From Toxonevra muliebris (taxonomy: Eukaryota > Arthropoda > Insecta > Diptera > Pallopteridae): 64,000 nucleotides of DNA. Positions within the stretch are counted from its first letter, which is position 1, and the number at the start of each line of letters is the position of its first letter. The position numbers were made by a program, and so were the translations under genes. The stretch covers positions 21,113 through 85,112 of the forward strand of contig CAVNUY010000023.1 of the NCBI GenBank assembly GCA_963691655.1, written 5' to 3'. Positions 57,275-64,000 of this stretch are shown here, piece by piece. A model generated the notes under the pieces. It saw only the letters and a list, made by a program, of their open reading frames with translations, had not been told where the DNA came from and did no database searches.

Positions 57275-59534
57275 TTATTTGAATGAATGAAGTAAAGGAA
57301 TAAAAACAATCTGTTTTTCATATGAAATAGGAACTAGTTTGAATTTTATATTTTGAAGTGTGTAAATATCAGGATTGTGTTTCTGTTTACAATTTGAAAC
57401 AAAAATATGCAACCTAGATGATTTTATAGGAATTTCAAAAAAATCCTGAGTATCTTTCAAGCTTTTTCCATAAATATAAATGCCATTATTATAAATAAAA
57501 ATATTGTTTGCTTCAACTATTTCGTTTTTGTTGGTGAGGAACCATTTGTTTTCATTACTATTAGCGATTAACACGTAATTTTCGGTTTGAATTTCGTTGT
57601 AAAATTTATTACATAGTGGGAAATTTTTTTTTAATTCTGCACCACTGTTTTCATGTTTCAATTTTGGGGAATTTTCTAAATTTTTATCTTTTCCCGCTAG
57701 TATTTCAGAAAGTTCATTTAGTCTATGTGCTGCTTGTTCTAGAGGTAAGTATCCGGTTCGTAAGAGCCTCTTTATCTGACACAGTTGACTTTCAAACGGG
57801 TAACTTGAGAAAGACGATAGAATTCCAAAATTTCGAACTTCATCCACCACGTGTATTAAGTTATGAATGTTGCTTGTTACAAAATCAGGCCCATATATAC
57901 AAATAAAGCTTTCTACAAAATTGTATAATAGCATCTCGGCAGTATCTAAACAATGAACATATTCTGTTGAAGAGCAAATTGTAATAGCACAAAAAAATAA
58001 AAGATAGTGCTGGTAGTATTCTTCGTTTACAAATTTTTTTAAATTTACTATGCTTAAGTAATAAAGATAAGTTTTGCATTCTGATCCTTTCCAAAAGGAC
58101 AGTTCATCGACACCACGTGGTGTTCTTTGCTTAAATTCTTTAGGCAATGTAATATTCTTCAGTGCATATGAAATATTTTTTATATTGTCTGATGACCATT
58201 TTGTTTTAAATCCATAACGACCTGTGCAAAATCCACCCAATAGTCTTTTTATAAAACCTAAGTGTAATAAATGAAGATCATCTGCCACTATAAACTGTTT
58301 AATCATATCTATTGGAAGTTCCTGAAGTGGAGTAGTATTTTTGTGATAATCATCATATTGCCGGGTGCGGAAATCTCTGTTTGTTCGTTCTGGGCAATCT
58401 ATACACCGGAAGCAAGTAGTTTTACTGACATTACTATGATAACCAATTGTTGTGCATTTATGGCAGCCGGTACAGCTATTAAAGTATGCAACACCTGAGA
58501 ATAAAATAAAAAATATTTATATATTATTATAGCCACACTTAACCAATATTGTTTAAAATACCTTTAACAAACGATCTCGCAGGCGAGTCACAAATAAAAC
58601 ATCGTAACGAAACAATCACTTTGTAACCATTAATGAAGATTCCATTTGCTAGTATATCACTAATTTCGTCGACGAATGGTCTTAAATAAATTTCTGGACC
58701 CGGAGGCTTACCAATACCGCAATAAATCCCAATTATCATTACTTTCGATTTGATTTCGTGTATGTTTGCCAATATGGGCCAGAATTCTAATCTGGAGCTC
58801 CTAAACAAAGGTAAACCGTCCATGTTTACATTTAGCGAAATATTCAATGATTGCTTTAAGTCACTAAAGTACAAACGAAGACATCGTTCCAATCCGTGAT
58901 GCCAGTATTTCCCATTGCCCATAGGCATAATGCATAATTTTTTAAAACTCGAATCTAATTTAACCAAACTTCTGGGGTCCTTAGGTACATTTTCTCCAAT
59001 AATTGGTATTTTTCTCAGAATTTGTAATAAGGCTGAAAATGACGCTCGAGCAATTCCGAACGTAATGGACCAGATTTTCAATTCTTCACAAAGATCACGG
59101 ACTTTGATGCCATCCTCATCTTCGGGATTATTTTCATCAGTAGTGCTATTTTCAGTATTCTTAAATTCATTCAGCCACTTATTTCTAGTTTCAATTTCTT
59201 CCGTATCACCAGGCATATGAGACGGAACCACATTGTTGTCCTCTGCGCCTGCAGTTTCGTTGTTTTGGTTATTGACAATGTCACGAAAATTAATATTGTT
59301 TTTCAACATCTGTTTTTTATTAGCTAATCCATGTTTTTGCAAAACAATATGATTTTGGACGCTTTTATAATAGCGTGAGCTTGTTTTATATTTTCTCCAC
59401 TGAGAAATATTCATTTTTAAACACAATTTCACAATTTTGCTTGCAGCAACAATGGCGACTTTTGTTTTTCCCGAAAGTTCGAACAATGTAGTTTTCGAAA
59501 ACCTTTTAAAAGCACTAAAGAGACTATAATTCAT
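57275..59534 (-). CDS. Tnp2-like (CACTA) transposase, two exons, unbroken
   Basis: Exon 1 is 59534-58562 and exon 2 is 58494-57275, joined by a GT-AG intron (donor GTATTT, acceptor TCTCAG) to give 730 residues without a stop. Visible family motifs in order: GKYWHHGLERCL, NMDGLPLFRSSRLEFWPIL with a probable catalytic Asp, IGIYCGIGKPPGPEIYLRPF, RCFICDSPARSFVKG with a second Asp, a cysteine-rich CTGCHKC...CFRCIDC segment, LHLLHLGFIKRLLGG, WKGSECKTYLYYL, SNIHNLIHVVDEVRNFGILS and YPFESQLCQIKRLLR. These fit the animal branch of the Transposase_21/Tnp2 group. The start at 59534 is the first Met after the terminal region. It is convergent with the DUF4806-like gene. Confidence 0.85.
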
Positions 59535-59831
59535 TGCACATGCTGTTTATATTTCGGATAACCGTGTTAAAGTATTAAAAGAACTTCATAAGCATTAAAA
59601 ATCGTAACTTTATAAAGAATACTTTGTAAGGCCTTATACAAGATTATTTACAATGGTTTTAGCTTTACAAAATTTAAAAATTAGAAGCATTATAAAATTA
59701 ACTGTATAAGGCCTTACATTATTTATCAAGTTTCAACCATTATAACTAAAAGTCGTTACTTTGTTTTTTAATGCTATTATGAAGTGCTCAAACTCTATAT
59801 TTCGATTTAACTTTATAGTTTGCCACTCGTG

Positions 59832-60110
59832 TGTAACGTCCAGTTCCCCTCTCGCTCACACCACTGCGCGGCATGACTGTGCTACTCAAAACAACAAAGA
59901 GAAGAAGAGAGGGAGAAATTAAAATACGAGCGGAGTTTGTTAGTTTATGTTTCGATCAATTTACTCACAAATATATGTGCATACGAAAACAAAATGTGTG
60001 TGTACATTTATTCGTGGCAGAATTAGTTGTTGGTGTTAAACGTGTGGAGATCGACTATACCATACAAGCAGAGAAGTCGCCGTAGCAAACACAGGCGTTT
60101 GATTTTCCAG
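59832..60110 (+). repeat. Unnamed 1.3-kb repeat, copy R3, right part
   Basis: It resumes TGTAACGTCCAGTTCC after the CACTA end and follows R4 to CACAGGCGTTTGAT, where similarity ends. Confidence 0.88.
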
Positions 60111-60420
60111 AATCTTTAATATCAATTAAAAAGAAAATTCTTCAGAAATTAACAATTAATTCTCTCTACTATACAGTCATTTTGTACTCAGTGGAACTCT
60201 CTCCCTCGCACTTCTGTTTTGTTATCCGGGTCGCTCTACTACGGTAAGCCATTCGTAGTTGGGAACGTCCTTCTGCCAGCTAGGCGGGTGGTGGTATTAG
60301 CCCAAAAAAAAAATATTTAAAATGTCAAAATAGAGATGTGAATAAAAATTCTGCATGCTGCAGATATTTTACCAGTGTTAACTGGTAAAATGTCCCGAAA
60401 TGGAAAATTGAAAAAATAGT
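60111..60420. other. No gene seen
   Basis: Short AT-rich spacer between repeat R3 and the tandem array; nothing recognised. Confidence 0.5.
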
Positions 60421-60850
60421 GATGCCATAATTAGGTGCTAATTAGGTGCTGCAATTAAAAATTCGGTGCTCCTTTGGTTTCTATGTTTTTAGTGGAAATA
60501 TTTTTTTCATGTAAACCTAGCAGTCCCGAAAATTAAAACCTTAGAAAAATAAAAAAGTAATGATGCCATAATTAGGTGCTAATTAGGTGCTACAATTAAA
60601 AATTAGGTGCTCCTTTAGTTTCTATGTTTTTAGTGGAAATGTTTTTTTCATGTAAACCTAGCAGTCCCTAAAATTAAAACCTTAGAAAAATAAAAAAGTA
60701 ATGATGCCATTATTAGGTGCTAATTAAGTGCTAATTAGGTGCTGCAATTAAAAATTAGGTGCTCCTTTAGTTTCTATGTCTTTAGTGGGACTTAAAAAAA
60801 AGTAGTGATGCAATAATTAGGTGCTGCAATTAAAAATTAGGTGCTCTTCT
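60421..60850 (+). repeat. 141-bp tandem repeat
   Basis: Units start at 60421, 60562, 60703 and (shortened) 60807 with GATGCCATAATTAGGTGCTA. Within each unit the word AATTAGGTGCT is itself repeated two or three times, and CATGTAAACCTAGCAGTCCC closes the full units. The first two spacings are both exactly 141 bp, with few differences, so amplification is recent. Confidence 0.9.
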
Positions 60851-61144
60851 TATCTTATCGTAGATAAGATTTTTATTAAATTTTGTAAATATAGTTTTTT
60901 TTTTTGTTGTATGCTCTTCGGTTTTGGTTTTCCGAAAATTAATTAATGATAAAAATTTGCAATTCGAACTAGCTCCAAAAATGCAGATCAATGGTAGATA
61001 TATCTTGGCTCTAAAATCTTTTTAAATTCTCCAAATGTTCGGGCTTCTCTATATTTAAAGACTTAATTCTTATTATTTTCAGTTAACTTAAAAAACATAC
61101 TTTTTGCAATAAAACTAAAAAAAATACTTACAACAAAATCAAAA

Positions 61145-62441
61145 TTTTTGATGTGTAAACATTTTAGCTCACGGTATGGGCAAAATTTCAAATGTGTAAA
61201 ATGTAACAATAACTGTATCGTAAGATGTAAGATAACTGTAACGTCCAGTTCCCTTCTCGCTCACACTACTGCGCGGCATGACTGTGCTACTCTAAACAAC
61301 AAAGAGAAGAAGAGAGGGAGAAATTAAAATACGAACGGAGTTTGTTTATGTTTCGATCAATTTACTCACACATATATGTGCATACGAAAACAAAATGTGT
61401 GTGTACATTTATTCGTGGCAGAATTATTTGTTGGTGTTAAACGTATGGAGATCGACTATACCATACAAGCAGAGAAGTCGCCGTAGCAATCACAGGCGTT
61501 TGATAGGTTTTGCATTCGGTTAGTTAGATTGCATTAAAATTAAATATTTTTTAAAATACAAAAACAATACAAAATGATAAGTAATAAGGAATCTAGGTTT
61601 CAATAAATGTATAAACAAAACGTAGTGATAATGATAGCAAATCACGGCATTATAAAAGACAACACTTTTTTTTATCTATGTAAATAGCAAATATGTTAAA
61701 CAGAAAAAATCAGACTTATTTATTATAAAATCACTTATTTACTTCAATAAAAATACATTCTTTTTTATTTTTATTAAATGCAGTTAAGACAACTCTCTTT
61801 GCGGTGCTTTTAAAAAGTAGTGGGGTGACTAGTCATCTCTGTTGCCTTCCTAAGGTTAAATGTGGAAAGAACTTATCGTCGCCTGAGAATTGATTTGATG
61901 TATGTGTGTACAAATTCATATACCTATACGCCAAATCAATTCTCAGGCGACGTTATGTAAAATTTTCACATCTAATAAAATTTCAAATCGACAGGAAGAA
62001 AAACTTAAAGCGCGAAAAAAATAATGCGATTGCAGCTGCGTATATGCGAGCATATAGATCCCGATGCATTGAGTAAAAGAAAAATAATGCAACTACAACA
62101 TATCAGCCCTATTCACGATTTGGTGCAATTGCAAAATATTTATGCTAACACAACAACAAATATATGTGATATGGAATAAAAATTTGCATTTACAATGATG
62201 TAAGACCTTTTGCAATTTATGGTGAATTGGGTTATTATATATATAAAAGATAATGATATCTAATAAGTTTTTAAGTTTATAAAATAATTGTTTTAATTTG
62301 AATTACCTAAGCATATAAATTATACATTAAATCCCTATATATGGCTATACATATGTGAGCTTATGTATATGACATTCAGTTAGCTTAACTGTTTACACAT
62401 CAAATATCTTGCGTGCCTTGCACACATCCATTGTTTTTCTT
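61145..62441 (+). repeat. Unnamed 1.3-kb repeat, copy R4, uninterrupted
   Basis: This is the only complete copy in the window. It starts TTTTTGATGTGTAAACATTT. Near its right end it has the inverse GTTTACACATCAAA (62391-62404), so it has short inverted terminal or subterminal repeats (TTTGATGTGTAAACA); similarity with R1 extends about 40 bp further. It includes the hairpin at 61877-61952. No long reading frame. It may be a non-autonomous DNA transposon; its superfamily is unknown. Confidence 0.85.
61877..61952. repeat. Perfect 21-bp-stem hairpin
   Basis: Arms CGTCGCCTGAGAATTGATTT+G (61877-61897) and their exact inverse (61932-61952) enclose a 34-base loop. In copy R1 (20114-20170) most of the right arm is deleted. 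Confidence 0.9.
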
Positions 62442-63220
62442 TTTCGAGTATAGACGAAAAATTTTTCAAAACCATTTTATTTTCGAACGGGCAAATTGAT
62501 TTGGGTTTTTCTCTTCAGATTCTTTTTGCCGAATATTTTTATATTATTGTGGTATTAATATACCCTCAATCACTTTGCCCGTTCGAAAAAAAATGTATGT
62601 TAAAAGTTTACTTTAAAAATATTTAACATATGTTTGAATTTTTGCAAATAAAACTTTTTCGCACAAAAAAATAAAAGAATTGGTAATATTTGCATACACC
62701 ATTCTAACGGAAATCAAAATAATTTTTGGGATAGATTTAACGAAGACTTTGTAATAACAACACAAAGTTCATATAACATTGATTTGGTTGATCATGTTAA
62801 AAAAAATGGAAAGATTTTTTAAGCTTAGCACTGCATATCTCTTATACCATAAAAAGTAGAAATTATTTGTGAATATAATAAACCCATTTTTTAAAATCGA
62901 CTTTTGAGCACTCTTTTATATGGAGCGATCCCTTTGTGCCCCCCATGAACATTGGTCAAAGTTGTTCAGATAATGTGTCAATTTATTTATTCTTATTTAT
63001 TTATCTTAATTTATTAATTTATTTTATTTAAAAAAAATGAAATGATAACTTAATTTATTTGTTAGCGTATTGGTATATTTTCTGTACATGCACCCATAAC
63101 GAAAGCCTAAAAGTATACTACTTTTTTATTATGTAAAAAATAATTTGTGGAACATAATTGACATGTATTTATTATGGGAATCACAAATTTCGAAAGTTCT
63201 CTGAATGCGAACAAATTTCC
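62442..63220. other. No gene seen; one short inverted repeat
   Basis: Contains TTTCGAACGGGCAAA (62481-62495) and its exact inverse TTTGCCCGTTCGAAA (62574-62588), a 108-bp hairpin-type block that may be a small MITE. The rest is AT-rich. Confidence 0.65.
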
Positions 63221-64000
63221 CATTCTTCTGGTATGCAACACTTGTTTCATTGATTTGAACTTAGTTAACCCAATCGTGGTGTGATGGGTACGTATGATAT
63301 TCCCCAAATATAACAGCAAAAAAATTGTATAAATAAAAAATATAGCAATAGAATATGATTATTTTTTCATTAATAATTAAAAAATACATAAAATCGAAAA
63401 CGCTTTATATGGCAATCGATTAATAAAATAAAAATTAAGGAATCTTATGTTTATAAGTTCGTTAGGTCTGTGGTATGATATGCGGGTTAATTAGAAAAAC
63501 TGTGTAGTAAGAAATAGATAAAAACTCGCCTGTCTCCTATTTTGAGTTGAACGGGACGTGCACGCCCACTTTCCAAAAACTTTTTATATTTATTTGCCCT
63601 TCGAAAATCAACAGATATGTGTACTCGATTTGGTTTAGATCGGGTTTTTTATATATTAATATGTATTACATATATCAGATGATATTTATCTACATAAAAT
63701 TATCTCTTTCTTACTACCTAGTTTTTCTAATTAACCTGCATATCATACCACAGACCTAACGAACTTATGAACATAAGATTCCTTAATTTTTGTTTTATTA
63801 ATCGATTGCCATATAAAGCGTTTTCGATTTTATGTATTTTTTAATTATTAATGAAAAAATAATCATATTCTATTGCTATATTTTTTATTTATACAATTTT
63901 TTTGCTGTTATATTTGGGGAATATCATACGTACCCATCACACCACGATTGGGTTAACTAAGTTCAAATCAATGAAACAAGTGTTGCATACCAGAAGAATG
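63221..64000. repeat. Large palindrome running off the right edge
   Basis: Positions 63221-63520 and 63701-64000 are inverse copies in strict register (paired positions always sum to 127221) with only a few mismatches, around a 180-bp spacer. The right arm is cut by the window edge and the left arm may extend further left, so true arm length is at least 300 bp. No gene is seen in arms or spacer. Confidence 0.92.

Larger units (their letters stand above)
54361..59831. mobile_element. CACTA-like (EnSpm) transposon, nearly intact, inserted in repeat R3
   Basis: The element starts CACGAGTGGCAAA and ends TTTGCCACTCGTG, a perfect 13-bp inverted repeat with the CAC/GTG termini of the CACTA group. 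It is flanked by TG (54359-54360 and 59832-59833); the unoccupied copy of the host repeat near 61232 reads AACTGTAACG with a single TG, proving insertion with a 2-bp duplication. It carries two convergent genes, a DUF4806-like gene (plus, 55240-56955) and a Tnp2-type transposase (minus, 57275-59534), with AATAAA signals at 57165 (plus) and 57233-57228 (minus). A third copy of the terminal motif lies at 55052. The transposase is unbroken; the partner has one apparent frame break. Confidence 0.88.

Noticed and set aside
60421..60850. CRISPR-like spacing of repeats
   Set aside because: Unit is 141 bp with no unique spacers, in eukaryotic DNA; it is a simple tandem repeat.

Overview
This window looks like chromosomal DNA of a dipteran fly. 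It is AT-rich, with canonical GT-AG introns, long introns packed with transposons, and one conserved animal gene. The gene is unc-13 (synaptic-vesicle priming factor), read on the minus strand. Thirteen exons between 38908 and 5702 join in perfect phase (2770 nt, about 923 codons) and encode the second C2 domain, the MUN domain and the first part of the last C2 domain. The N-terminal exons lie upstream (right) and the last exons lie beyond the left edge. unc-13 is on the dot chromosome (Muller F) in Drosophila; whether that holds here is only inference. A tephritid-like fly would fit, but the sequence alone does not name the species.

Layout. 1-5453: BEL/Pao LTR retrotransposon in the sense orientation inside the last visible unc-13 intron, cut by the window edge and carrying several breaks. 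5702-15747: ten unc-13 exons (E13 to E4, descending), with hAT-type elements in the introns (8398-9209; a nested set at 10690-13190; 14645-15148). 15748-27877: a 12-kb intron with a Helitron (16454-19335), a second, inverted Helitron (20471-23651) that carries a broken piece of Rep/helicase, and a Tc1-like transposase fragment flanked by 250-bp inverted repeats. 27878-38908: three more exons plus SANT/zeste-like, mariner, hAT and MITE remnants. 38909-64000: no confirmed gene exon. It holds a hAT MITE with 72-bp repeats, piggyBac-like MITEs, a 3.6-kb foldback element, a nearly intact 5.47-kb CACTA-like transposon, tandem repeats and a large palindrome that runs off the right edge.

The most notable feature is how well the insertions can be dated against each other. 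An unnamed 1.3-kb repeat is present in four copies. One copy is split by the CACTA element (TG duplicated), another by the inverted Helitron (A/T target), and the copy at 61145-62441 supplies the empty site for both. The foldback has a 293-bp tRNA-derived SINE in its left arm with a 14-bp target duplication, and the right arm keeps the empty site. The CACTA-like element has 13-bp inverted ends, a spliced 730-aa transposase with no break in frame, and a convergent second gene that resembles DUF4806-type proteins. It is the best candidate here for a little-described but potentially functional system.
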